From NCBI GenBank assembly GCA_904397185.1, contig CAJFOL010000030.1, forward strand, positions 1 through 34,396: 34,396 nucleotides of DNA. The letters run 5' to 3'. Position 1 is the stretch's first letter; every line of letters begins with the position of its first letter. Both the position numbers and the translations under genes were made by a program. The DNA comes from an uncultured Clostridia bacterium (GTDB lineage Bacteria > Bacillota > Clostridia > Christensenellales > UBA1242). The notes under the pieces were generated by a model that saw only the letters and a list, made by a program, of their open reading frames with translations, was not told the origin of the DNA and ran no database searches. Shown here one piece after another: positions 1-8,177 of this stretch.

Positions 1-61
1 CTATCATGCCTACAATCTGAAGACATTCGAGTGCTATCCCCGCTATTGTTTCTACTTCCAT
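1..61 (-). CDS. Start of an unidentified protein, cut by the window edge
   Basis: Only the first 20 codons are visible, beginning MEVETIAGIALECLQIVGMI, and the frame stays open to the window edge. The ATG follows a good ribosome site (AAAAAGGAG, about five bases before the ATG), which is the main reason to call it real. The visible part is short, mostly hydrophobic and could be the start of a membrane or small structural protein, but no family can be assigned from so little. It lies downstream of a candidate terminator and two copies of TGTATATCA, so it may have its own promoter. Confidence 0.55.
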   Translation of the reverse strand, partial: MEVETIAGIALECLQIVGMI

Positions 62-84
62 ATTTGCTCCTTTTTCGTTAATTT

Positions 85-104
85 TGTATATCAAATGTAT
101 ATCA
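85..104. repeat. Two direct copies of TGTATATCA, 11-base period
   Basis: TGTATATCA occurs at 85-93 and again at 96-104, about one helical turn apart, roughly 25-45 bases upstream of the partial gene starting at 61. Two same-face copies at this distance are typical of a regulator site. No regulator is assigned and the match is short, so this remains a candidate operator. Confidence 0.35.
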
Positions 105-156
105 TTTATACTACAAATTTGTGTTTTACGAAGAGATATCAAGGTTTTAACACAAC

Positions 157-188
157 AAAAAATGCCTAAACACTTTTTGGTTTTAAGC
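157..188 (-). terminator. Candidate intrinsic terminator
   Basis: Read on the minus strand, GCTTAAA pairs with TTTAGGC (one G-T pair) around a loop, followed by ATTTTTT. It could end transcripts coming from the YgjP-like gene about 550 bases upstream and insulate the partial gene at 61-1. The stem is short, so confidence is modest. Confidence 0.4.
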
Positions 189-273
189 ACCCTGCACTTC
201 ACTTTATTTATACTCTTATAAACTATAAATCTGAAAACAATAACGGCAAACAACCTCTTCAATAGATTAATAG

Positions 274-376
274 AATTTTTGAGGTATAAGGTATTAAGGT
301 TTTTTGAAACTAAACTGAAAACAGCCTTTTCATTTTATAAAATTTTCGAGGTATGAGGATTAAGGTTTTGAGGTAT
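274..376. repeat. Imperfect direct repeats with GAGGTAT and AAGGTTTT blocks
   Basis: The first unit at 274-305 (GAGGTATAAGGTATTAAGGTT core) is repeated with small changes at 341-367 (GAGGTATGAGGATTAAGGTT core), and a partial third GAGGTAT follows at 370-376. The two units are about 67 bases apart. They do not belong to any recognised gene. They may be remnants of a duplicated element or binding sites. Confidence 0.45.
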
Positions 377-739
377 TTCCCCTTAGTTTAAAATATAATG
401 TCTAATCAATAACAAAAGATAAAAGTCTAGATAATAAGTCTCTATATAACTCTATTATAAAAAAGATATAAAAGATATATTTGTCGAGAATATTTATGTA
501 AAAATATCCATTGTAAACAATAATAACTGTGTTTATTTTTATTTCATAAAAACAGGATACCCCCTACTATTGAAAAACATCAAAGCACTAACCCTATCAA
601 TAAAAAACTAACTGGCAAGGTAAACCTAATTGAACTACAAAACTACCAAGATATAGCATTTAATCTAGCGATGCAAATAAAATTCGTAAAATAAAAAATA
701 TAATATTACTGGCAAAAAAGTCTACTTAAGTCACAAACA

Positions 740-1345
740 TTACAAGACTCTGTTAGTCAATAAAAATGAATAATTCTTTAGTTCTTTCCTTAGTAACTTA
801 TAATTGGGTAAAAATTTCTCTACTAAAGACCAAAATTGCTTTGAGTGATTAAATTCTTTACTATGGCAAAGTTCATGTGTGATAACATATTCACACAACT
901 GTATAGGTAAGATTAAAATTTTCCAGTTTAATCTCATATTTTTATTGTTATCAAGATACCCCCAAACTCTTTTTGAGTTAGTTAGATTTAATGATTTATA
1001 ATATAGTTTATATTTATTTGACAATCGTTCTACAATTGGACTTAGATATTTTTCAAATGCCTCTGCATAAAATTTTTCTTTCTTCCCGCTATATTCTATT
1101 TCTTTACCAAATAAATAGACATAAGACTTAAAATCATACTCCTCTTTCTTCAAACACATTTCTTTGACCTTATCTAATTGTCTGTTGATCCATTTTTGCT
1201 TTGAAACTATAAATTCCTGTATCTTTTCATTAGATAAATTCTTTGGTGCTTTAACCACGAGTTGTCCATTATCTGTTACTTTTAAACTTAAATTTTTATA
1301 TCTCCCTTTATATAGTTTAATATCAATAAAATTTAAAATATTCAT
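740..1345 (-). CDS. YgjP-like zinc metallopeptidase-fold protein
   Basis: About 201 residues. The C-terminal half has the zinc motif HELCH (about residues 157-161) followed by FNHSKQFW, the pattern of the YgjP/DUF45 group, which has a WSS1/SprT-like metalloprotease fold. The usual WGSC motif reads WGYL here (KRVWGYLDNN), a deviation. The substrate in bacteria is not settled. I chose ATG 1345 rather than the upstream TTG 1363 because a perfect TATAAT lies seven bases before it. There is no Shine-Dalgarno site, so the messenger may be leaderless. It diverges from the PadR-type gene on the other strand and seems to stand alone. Confidence 0.8.
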   Translation of the reverse strand: MNILNFIDIKLYKGRYKNLSLKVTDNGQLVVKAPKNLSNEKIQEFIVSKQKWINRQLDKVKEMCLKKEEYDFKSYVYLFGKEIEYSGKKEKFYAEAFEKYLSPIVERLSNKYKLYYKSLNLTNSKRVWGYLDNNKNMRLNWKILILPIQLCEYVITHELCHSKEFNHSKQFWSLVEKFLPNYKLLRKELKNYSFLLTNRVL

Positions 1346-1352
1346 AATCTTT

Positions 1353-1381
1353 ATTATACACAATTACCCTAAATATCGCAA
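1353..1381 (-). promoter_or_regulatory. Sigma-A promoter of the YgjP-like gene, leaderless geometry
   Basis: On the minus strand a -35 box TTGCGA (1381-1376) is separated by 17 bases from a perfect -10 box TATAAT (1358-1353). Only seven bases lie between the -10 box and ATG 1345, so transcription should begin at or next to the start codon. Confidence 0.65.
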
Positions 1382-1412
1382 AAGTTTTTATATCATTTCA
1401 CAAAAATTTTCG

Positions 1413-1433
1413 CTAGTATGCATTGCATACTAG
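1413..1433. repeat. Perfect palindrome with TGCATTGCA centre
   Basis: CTAGTATGCA and TGCATACTAG form a perfect 10-base inverted repeat around one central base, in the divergent promoter region between the YgjP-like and PadR-type genes. Its centre is like that of the palindrome at 8155-8177. It may be an operator or a small REP-like element. Confidence 0.6.
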
Positions 1434-1466
1434 TTTTATGTTTTTATAAAAATTAATCAAAATTTG

Positions 1467-1495
1467 TTGACTAAACATTAATATTAGATTATAAT
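1467..1495 (+). promoter_or_regulatory. Sigma-A promoter of the PadR-type gene
   Basis: The -35 box TTGACT (1467-1472), a 17-base spacer and the -10 box TATAAT (1490-1495) stand just upstream of the ribosome site AGAGG and ATG 1514. This is close to consensus. Confidence 0.8.
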
Positions 1496-1497
1496 CT
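1486..1497. promoter_or_regulatory. Candidate operator overlapping the -10 box
   Basis: AGATTATAATCT is a perfect 12-base palindrome that covers the -10 box of the PadR-type gene. A dimeric winged-helix regulator bound here would block the promoter, so autorepression by the downstream gene is a reasonable inference. Confidence 0.45.
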
Positions 1498-1513
1498 TCT
1501 TAGAGGTAAAAAT

Positions 1514-3349
1514 ATGGATCTTTATGCAAAAGGACAACTTTCTTTTTTGATACTAACCTGCTTACTAGAGCGTGATTTTTATGGGTTAGATTTAATTAGC
1601 GAAATATATAATAAATCCAATGGGAGAATTGAACTTAAAAAACCTAGTGTTTATTCAAATCTTACTAGGATGGAAAAACAAGGATATGTTTCATCTTATT
1701 TGAAAAATAGTGAATTAGGACCAAATAGAAAATATTACTCTGTTACAGAACGTGGAAGGTCATTCTATCAAGACTTGAAAGATTATTTTGACAGAAATAA
1801 TATTGACGTTTTTAAAGACTTCAAAGATTTTGAAGCCAACTCTTCTAACACAGTTAATATAAATGAAACAAATGCTCAATATAACAATGTTAATTATTTT
1901 GCTCAGTCTCATACTGATGAATCTAGTGTAGACAATGAGCAGTTGCAAGACGATAGCCAACAAAGTGGCAATAAAAATATTGATACAGAAGAAAACGATT
2001 ACTTTGATTTCTCAGGGCTGGATGAACAATCACCAGAAGTTAAGCAAGATGATAATATAAACAAGAATGTTACTCAACAAAGTTTATCAAATGAAGATGT
2101 CCAACAAACTGAAACTGTAAATGGCAATACTTTTCAAACAAATACATATTCTATAAAATCATTACTAACTACAACCAATATAAATAGTTACGATAAAAAT
2201 GATTTTGTCAATAAAGTAAATGTCGAAGACAATAAAATACAACCTCAACAATCAGTTACGGATAACAGTAATACAGAAACCACTACTAAAAAAGATGATG
2301 CGGTTTTCTTAAATAACAAAGACGTTGAAGAGTATAATAAAAGACTTTATGACATATCCAAAGACATTAACCGTTACAAGAGAAAGAAAAGTTTTGCAGA
2401 GGACCAAATCGCTTTTCAAGTTGATAATTCTTCCCCTATTAGTGAGGCTAATGAACGGAAAAGAACTAACATTGAAGACTTTAAAAACTCAATACTTGAA
2501 AACAAAGGTAAAGTAGATAGTTACGACTATTCAAAGCAAATGGCCTATCGATTCAATAAAGAAAATCGGACATATCAAGATGTCCTTAATGGCAATAGTC
2601 AAAAGAAAGAAGAAAAACCTGATGATGGTAAATTTATCACTGGTAGATTAGATGTAAGTCAAGTAGAACATGCTCGTAAAATTGAACCACCAAGGTTAAA
2701 AATAATCACTGAAAATTCCAATCGTGATAATTATAATATGCCAGCACCAAAACGGGATAAATCTATAGACCCATCACACAAAGAAATCTTATCTAGACTT
2801 TACTCGAAAACAAAAAATTCTGGCAATGATGAAATCCGTGATGATGCAATTTATGACTACAACGACTTGAAAGATTTTTACGATGACCAAAACATTTCAT
2901 TTAGTGAGTACCAAAAGCCAGCAGAAAGAGTTGAACATAACACAAACAAGTTATATCTTATAATATCAGTCGTCACCTTCTTAGTGTCAAGCATTTGCTC
3001 AGCCATTCTATATGGAATATTAGCAGGCTCAAACCTAATCAACAATTCAACAAATTTCTTATATATATTATTACCTTCACTGCTTATTATAGATATTTTA
3101 GTCACATTCTATAATTATAAAAAATATAAAAGTTGGATGCCAAAACCTATTCTACAACAATGGAAAATATGGTGCATTGCTCTTTTAATTTCAGCAGTAG
3201 TAGTTGGGCTAAACTTTATTTGCGGATTAACTCCAGCAAGATTCTCAGAGTTTGCAACAACTACATTTCTTCCGATAATACTTTCATTTATTATTTTCCC
3301 AATGAGATATTATATTAAAAGATTTTTACTTATAAAATACTGGAAATAA
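1514..3349 (+). CDS. PadR-type DNA-binding domain fused to a four-helix membrane domain
   Basis: 611 residues. Residues 1-95 are a PadR-type winged helix (LDLISEIYN, SVYSNLTRMEKQGYV and the wing strand GPNRKYYSVTERG). Residues about 96-475 form a long polar linker rich in Asn, Asp, Gln, Ser and Lys with no recognised fold. Near residues 479-502, 515-537, 551-572 and 583-600 are four strongly hydrophobic segments. Canonical PadR regulators are soluble and 100-180 residues long, so this is a membrane-tethered regulator. Its ligand and targets are unknown. It has its own promoter with a palindrome over the -10 box, and it is the only plus-strand gene in the window, ending at a terminator shared with the convergent gene. 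Confidence 0.8.
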   Translation: MDLYAKGQLSFLILTCLLERDFYGLDLISEIYNKSNGRIELKKPSVYSNLTRMEKQGYVSSYLKNSELGPNRKYYSVTERGRSFYQDLKDYFDRNNIDVFKDFKDFEANSSNTVNINETNAQYNNVNYFAQSHTDESSVDNEQLQDDSQQSGNKNIDTEENDYFDFSGLDEQSPEVKQDDNINKNVTQQSLSNEDVQQTETVNGNTFQTNTYSIKSLLTTTNINSYDKNDFVNKVNVEDNKIQPQQSVTDNSNTETTTKKDDAVFLNNKDVEEYNKRLYDISKDINRYKRKKSFAEDQIAFQVDNSSPISEANERKRTNIEDFKNSILENKGKVDSYDYSKQMAYRFNKENRTYQDVLNGNSQKKEEKPDDGKFITGRLDVSQVEHARKIEPPRLKIITENSNRDNYNMPAPKRDKSIDPSHKEILSRLYSKTKNSGNDEIRDDAIYDYNDLKDFYDDQNISFSEYQKPAERVEHNTNKLYLIISVVTFLVSSICSAILYGILAGSNLINNSTNFLYILLPSLLIIDILVTFYNYKKYKSWMPKPILQQWKIWCIALLISAVVVGLNFICGLTPARFSEFATTTFLPIILSFIIFPMRYYIKRFLLIKYWK

Positions 3350-3353
3350 TCGC

Positions 3354-3415
3354 AAAAAAGACCGAATAAAAAATTAAGTAAACATAATTTAAGTTTGCAA
3401 TAATCGGTCTTTTTT
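3354..3415. terminator. Bidirectional terminator between convergent genes
   Basis: AAAAAAGACCGA (3354-3365) pairs perfectly with TCGGTCTTTTTT (3404-3415) around an AT-rich loop. The T run on each strand serves the PadR-type gene on plus and the COG2426 gene on minus, whose stop codons flank it. Confidence 0.8.
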
Positions 3416-3435
3416 AATTTCCAATTCTTAGTTAT

Positions 3436-4032
3436 TTAATTATGTCTCTTTATTTTAAACATAGAGAATAATAAATCACCTAACATAAATACAATTAAAA
3501 TAATAAGTGAAATTATAAAAATATAAGATACAGAGTTTTGAAAAACGGTACATAGTAATGTAATTGCTAGCGAAGATATCAATGCCCCTATTGTGATTGA
3601 TATAAAGGCATAGTGTATATTCAGATTTGAAAGTCCAGCAATTAAACTACCCGTCCAAACACCTGTAAGAGGTAATGGAACTGCAACCAGAGCGGTTAAT
3701 GCTACATATTTTTTAAATTCTGATGTTTGCTTTTGAATTGCTTGACCTTTAAATTTATACTTTTGTAAAAATTTATTTATCACAAACCCTGTCGTTTTTT
3801 GTTTAAGTTTTCTTATAATTAATATTATCAAGTAACAAGGTATAATTGAGCCAAAAAACGATAATAAAAATGCTGTCAAAGGTTGTAGTGCATTATCGCT
3901 CCAAATCGCAGTATTCATTGCAAGTGGTATTGATATTTTACTTTCAAGAGTTGGACACATCGCTACTAAAATCACAGCAAGCCATACACAATTTGAAAAG
4001 TTTTCACCTATAAATCCTATAAAGTTATCCAT
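3436..4032 (-). CDS. COG2426 small multidrug-export-like membrane protein
   Basis: About 198 residues with four to six hydrophobic segments and the signature of the COG2426/Sm_multidrug_ex family: a SKISIPLAMN segment early on and VPLPLTGVWTGSLIAG in the middle (the family usually has PLPGTGAWTG). The family name rests on weak old evidence and its transport substrate is not established. ATG 4032 fits the family N-terminus. A TTG at 4050 is the alternative. Neither has a ribosome site, and TATAAT directly abuts ATG 4032, so the true start is uncertain. The upstream region carries a structured repeat (4165-4260). Confidence 0.8.
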   Translation of the reverse strand: MDNFIGFIGENFSNCVWLAVILVAMCPTLESKISIPLAMNTAIWSDNALQPLTAFLLSFFGSIIPCYLIILIIRKLKQKTTGFVINKFLQKYKFKGQAIQKQTSEFKKYVALTALVAVPLPLTGVWTGSLIAGLSNLNIHYAFISITIGALISSLAITLLCTVFQNSVSYIFIISLIILIVFMLGDLLFSMFKIKRHN

Positions 4033-4164
4033 ATTATATTTTATTAGCAATTAATAAACATATGACTAAGAAAATGTTAATTATTTTATATGAATCTACT
4101 TAATTTAAATTATATTATCGGAAGCCGAACTTGCTTGCAAGAGTGAGGATTATGGTCATACATA

Positions 4165-4260
4165 CTATGTGATGAGTGTGTGAAGCAGACAAATTCGCTA
4201 GAATTTATTAAAATTTTATGCTAATTAAATTTTATCATCACATAGTTTATAAAGCAGACA
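4165..4260. repeat. Structured dispersed repeat, copy A
   Basis: The core 4190-4250 matches 11498-11558 on the opposite strand at 56 of 61 bases. Read on minus it begins ATAAACTATGTGATG and carries two hairpins: AAAATTTAAT/ATAAAATTTT with one mismatch, and AAATTC/GAATTT. Here it is also bracketed by inverted 11-mers CTATGTGATGA (4165-4175) and TCATCACATAG (4235-4245), each followed by a GCAGAC-type hexamer (4185-4190 and 4254-4259). No open frame is present. Possible identities are a short MITE-like element or a structured intergenic repeat. Confidence 0.65.
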
Positions 4261-4263
4261 TGA

Positions 4264-4291
4264 AAAATGCACTCATAAATGAGTGCATTTT
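4264..4291 (-). terminator. Terminator of rny
   Basis: AAAATGCACTCA (4264-4275) pairs perfectly with TGAGTGCATTTT (4280-4291) around a four-base loop, and on minus the stem runs into a T tract. It lies 12 bases after the rny stop codon. Confidence 0.85.
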
Positions 4292-4303
4292 AATTTATAT
4301 AGG

Positions 4304-5893
4304 TTATTTTGCTGTTTCGGTAACTCTACTCTCCCTAATAACAACAACTTTAATCTGTCCTGGATATTGCATTTCATTCTCGATACGTTTAGCGATATCC
4401 TTTGCCAAAACAAATGATTCATTGTCACTAACTTGGTCAGGTTTTACAATTATTCTAACCTCACGGCCTGCCTGAATTGCATAAGATTTTTCAACACCTT
4501 TAAAATCATTGCATATACTTTCAAGTTGTTCCAGTCTCTTGATATAATTCTCAAAACTTTCTCGTCTCGCACCAGGTCTTGAACTTGAAATTGCATCAGC
4601 AACTTGTACAATGACTGCCTCAACACTTTGGAATGGAACATCACCATGATGTGCTTGAATACAGTGAATTACAGCATCGGATTCTTTATATTTCTTCGCA
4701 AGGTCAACACCGATAGTCACGTGAGTCCCCTCAATTTCATGGTCAAGTGCTTTTCCTATATCATGTAATAATCCACCTCGTTTGGCTATTGCAACATTTG
4801 CTCCAAGTTCGGTAGCAAGAAGTCCAGCAATAATAGCGGTTTCAACACTGTGCTTTAAACAGTTTTGTCCATAACTTGTCCTGTACTTAAGCCTACCTAA
4901 AACTTTTACAAGTTCTGAGTTTAAATTGTAAATGCCAACATCATTACAAGCATTTTCACCCGCTTCTTTGATTGTCCTATCAACTTCTTTTGTCGCTTTA
5001 GCAACGACTTCTTCAATTCTTCCAGGATGAATTCTTCCATCAAGAATAAGTTTTTCAAGCGCAATTCTAGCAATTTCCCTACGAACTGGGTCAAAACTTG
5101 AAATTGTTATTGACTCTGGAGTGTCATCTACTATAAGTTCGACTCCTGTTGCACTTTCAATTGAACGAATATTTCGTCCTTCTCTACCAATAATCCTACC
5201 CTTCATGTCGTCACTAGGAAGAGCAACACTTGTAACTGTCGTCTCTGAAGTAAGATCAGTTGCACATTTTTGAATAGCAGTCACCACTATTTCTCGTGCA
5301 ATCTTGTCTGCATTATTTTTAGTTTCTTCTTCGACTCTCTTAATAATTGCACCAGCATCTTTTTTGGCTTCTTCGGTTACATTTTCAAGTAATATATCCT
5401 TTGCCTCTTTTTTTGTAAGCCCAGATATTTTCTCTAGTTTTTCTAACATTTGGTCTCGAATCTGCTCTTGTTCTTTTATCTTATCTTGCAAAACTATTTT
5501 AGTATTTTCTAGTTGAGACTTTTCGTTCTCTAGTTGTGTTGACTTTGTATCCAAAGTCGTTTCTTTTTTAGTGAGGTACTCTTCTCTTTGGTCAAGTCTT
5601 TCTTCTTGTTTTTGAAGTTCTCCACGTCTTTCTTTCACCTCATTATTGGCTTCATCCCTAATTTTTTGGGCTTCATCTTTAGCCTCAATAAGTGATTCTT
5701 TCTTTATGCTCTTTGCTTCTGCATACGCCTCTTCAATTATCTTTACAGCATTTGATTTACTTTTATCAAGTTTTTTGTTTATGACAATTTTATAAATTAT
5801 AGCCCCAAGTACTGCCCCAACAATCAAGGCAACTACTCCACTAACTACACCGGCGGTCACAGCAGCATCGCATAATATGCTTAAACTGCTCAT
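4304..5893 (-). CDS. rny: Ribonuclease Y
   Basis: 529 residues, the usual RNase Y length. It is a membrane-anchored endoribonuclease that starts bulk mRNA decay in Firmicutes. The order is an N-terminal membrane helix (about residues 12-36), a long charged coiled coil (about 45-190, rich in Glu, Lys and Gln), a KH RNA-binding domain with [15 protein letters not shown] (about 230-245), and an HD domain with LKHSVETA and [13 protein letters not shown] (about 340-385), where the HD pair holds the metal. ATG 5893 follows AAAAGGGGAC. It is transcribed alone from a strong promoter with a dyad in the leader and ends at a strong terminator. Confidence 0.97.
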   Translation of the reverse strand: MSSLSILCDAAVTAGVVSGVVALIVGAVLGAIIYKIVINKKLDKSKSNAVKIIEEAYAEAKSIKKESLIEAKDEAQKIRDEANNEVKERRGELQKQEERLDQREEYLTKKETTLDTKSTQLENEKSQLENTKIVLQDKIKEQEQIRDQMLEKLEKISGLTKKEAKDILLENVTEEAKKDAGAIIKRVEEETKNNADKIAREIVVTAIQKCATDLTSETTVTSVALPSDDMKGRIIGREGRNIRSIESATGVELIVDDTPESITISSFDPVRREIARIALEKLILDGRIHPGRIEEVVAKATKEVDRTIKEAGENACNDVGIYNLNSELVKVLGRLKYRTSYGQNCLKHSVETAIIAGLLATELGANVAIAKRGGLLHDIGKALDHEIEGTHVTIGVDLAKKYKESDAVIHCIQAHHGDVPFQSVEAVIVQVADAISSSRPGARRESFENYIKRLEQLESICNDFKGVEKSYAIQAGREVRIIVKPDQVSDNESFVLAKDIAKRIENEMQYPGQIKVVVIRESRVTETAK

Positions 5894-5909
5894 TTCTTGT
5901 CCCCTTTTA

Positions 5910-5960
5910 ATGGTATAATACTACCATAATAATTATACATGATAAAAGAATATATGTCAA
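5910..5960 (-). promoter_or_regulatory. rny promoter with leader dyad
   Basis: The -35 box TTGACA (5960-5955), 17 bases, and the -10 box TATAAT (5937-5932) are both perfect. Just downstream ATGGTA (5927-5922 read on minus) and TACCAT (5915-5910) form an inverted repeat in the transcript start region. This could be an operator or a short 5' hairpin. Confidence 0.8.
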
Positions 5961-6075
5961 ATAAATCAATAAGAAAAATTTAGTAAATTTAAATTTTAAA
6001 GTATCGAGTTTTATTATTAGTCTATAACCCTAATTTTTTCAGTATCGATTTTCTGCAGCAGAAAAAAATTATTAT

Positions 6076-6882
6076 CTATAAAATTTTTATTTCCTCCATA
6101 TCATTTGGGACATAGACTTTTCTATTAAAATAATCTTTTGCTTCATCTAAATATAGTTCTTGTCTTTGATCTCCATGAGTGTCTTCTGTATGATAAAGTA
6201 TTAGATTTTTAATGTTGAGTTTATTCATAACCTCGCTAACACTCTTTGTTGTAGAATGATTCTTTTCATATGCATGAAAAATGTTTTCTTCTTTTTCAAG
6301 GCAAAATGCTTCGTGAGTTACATAATCATAATTTTTAATTTTTTCATACAAAACAGGATTTAAGGTTTCATCGCCAAGGAAAGCAAAGGTTTTATTGGAT
6401 AAAACACATTCAAAACCAAACTGTTTTGTACCCCTTGCCATTATGTCAAAAAATGCGTAGTCAACACCATTTATGGAATACCTATCGTTATCGTTTAAAA
6501 TATGAAAATTAAAGTGCGAATATATAATATCCATGAGGCTACTTGGCAAAATATATTTTGCTATCTCCTTAATCGATTGATAGACAACATCGTTGCAATA
6601 TATATTTATTTTTTCAATATCATTTTTGCCTTTTAAATACTGGCTAATTTTCTTAAAATACCAAAACAGTCCAAGTATATGGTCTGTGTGAGAGTGAGAA
6701 ATAAAAATATGTTTTATCATGCGATAATCAATCTCAGCAAGTCCTAATCTCTTTATAATTTCAATACTCCCACCAGTGTCTACTAAAAAATCACCTTTTT
6801 CATTTTGAATAACAAAACAAGTATTATATAAATCCATCGTTCCGCCATTCCCAACACCTAAAAATACAAGTTTAGTTTTCAT
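6076..6882 (-). CDS. Metallo-beta-lactamase-fold hydrolase, RNase Z-like
   Basis: 268 residues. The zinc motif HSHTDH lies at residues 63-68 after a typical FLVDTGG strand. Later ligands are in FLGDETLN (Asp near 172), THEAF (near 190) and LYHTED near 230. The arrangement resembles the RNase Z/arylsulfatase-type branch, but the long exosite arm of true RNase Z is not evident, so the substrate is not assigned. ATG 6882 follows GAGGGTAAT. It lies 39 bases after tgt in the ruvC-queA-tgt operon direction and is probably the last gene of that unit. Confidence 0.8.
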   Translation of the reverse strand: MKTKLVFLGVGNGGTMDLYNTCFVIQNEKGDFLVDTGGSIEIIKRLGLAEIDYRMIKHIFISHSHTDHILGLFWYFKKISQYLKGKNDIEKINIYCNDVVYQSIKEIAKYILPSSLMDIIYSHFNFHILNDNDRYSINGVDYAFFDIMARGTKQFGFECVLSNKTFAFLGDETLNPVLYEKIKNYDYVTHEAFCLEKEENIFHAYEKNHSTTKSVSEVMNKLNIKNLILYHTEDTHGDQRQELYLDEAKDYFNRKVYVPNDMEEIKIL

Positions 6883-6921
6883 ATTACCCTCATAACAAAA
6901 AAAGTCTAAACAAATTAATCA

Positions 6922-8079
<1,158 letters not shown>

Positions 8080-8112
8080 TTAATTTTATTCTTTCAAAAT
8101 TTTATTGATTTT

Positions 8113-8157
8113 ACTATATATACTATTATGTCTTGCATACGTAATAGTATATATAGT
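8113..8157. repeat. Long hairpin between queA and tgt
   Basis: Eighteen-base arms at 8113-8130 and 8140-8157 pair with a single T/C difference (a G-U pair in RNA) around the nine-base loop TCTTGCATA. In the queA-tgt transcript this would be a stable AT-rich hairpin. No T tract follows, so it is not a terminator of the usual kind. It shares the TGCAT centre with the adjoining palindrome. Confidence 0.7.
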
Positions 8158-8177
8158 ATTATGCAATGCATAATACT
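8155..8177. repeat. Perfect palindrome with TGCAATGCA centre at the queA stop
   Basis: AGTATTATGCA and TGCATAATACT are perfect 11-base inverted arms around one base. The element overlaps the last base of the queA stop codon and the arm of the neighbouring hairpin. It resembles the palindrome at 1413-1433. Confidence 0.7.

Larger units (their letters stand above)
62..739. other. Gene-poor AT-rich intergenic stretch
   Basis: No convincing gene was found in these 678 bases on either strand. The stretch holds a direct repeat of TGTATATCA (85-104), a terminator-like stem (157-188, minus strand), and two to three imperfect copies of a GAGGTAT..AAGGTTTT unit (274-376). The rest is AT-rich sequence with no ribosome site followed by a long frame. 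A degraded gene or a small RNA cannot be excluded. Confidence 0.5.

Noticed and set aside
1164-1433. 89-codon plus-strand open frame opposite the YgjP-like gene
   Set aside because: It overlaps a gene with a clear zinc motif, runs across its promoter and has no ribosome site.
4218-4475. 85-codon plus-strand open frame across the rny terminator
   Set aside because: It covers the repeat element, the terminator stem and the 3' end of rny; it is a shadow frame.
6045-6062. Hairpin TTTTCTGC/GCAGAAAA after the metallo-hydrolase gene as terminator
   Set aside because: The stem is perfect but on minus it is followed by ATCGATACTG rather than a T tract, so it is not called as a terminator.
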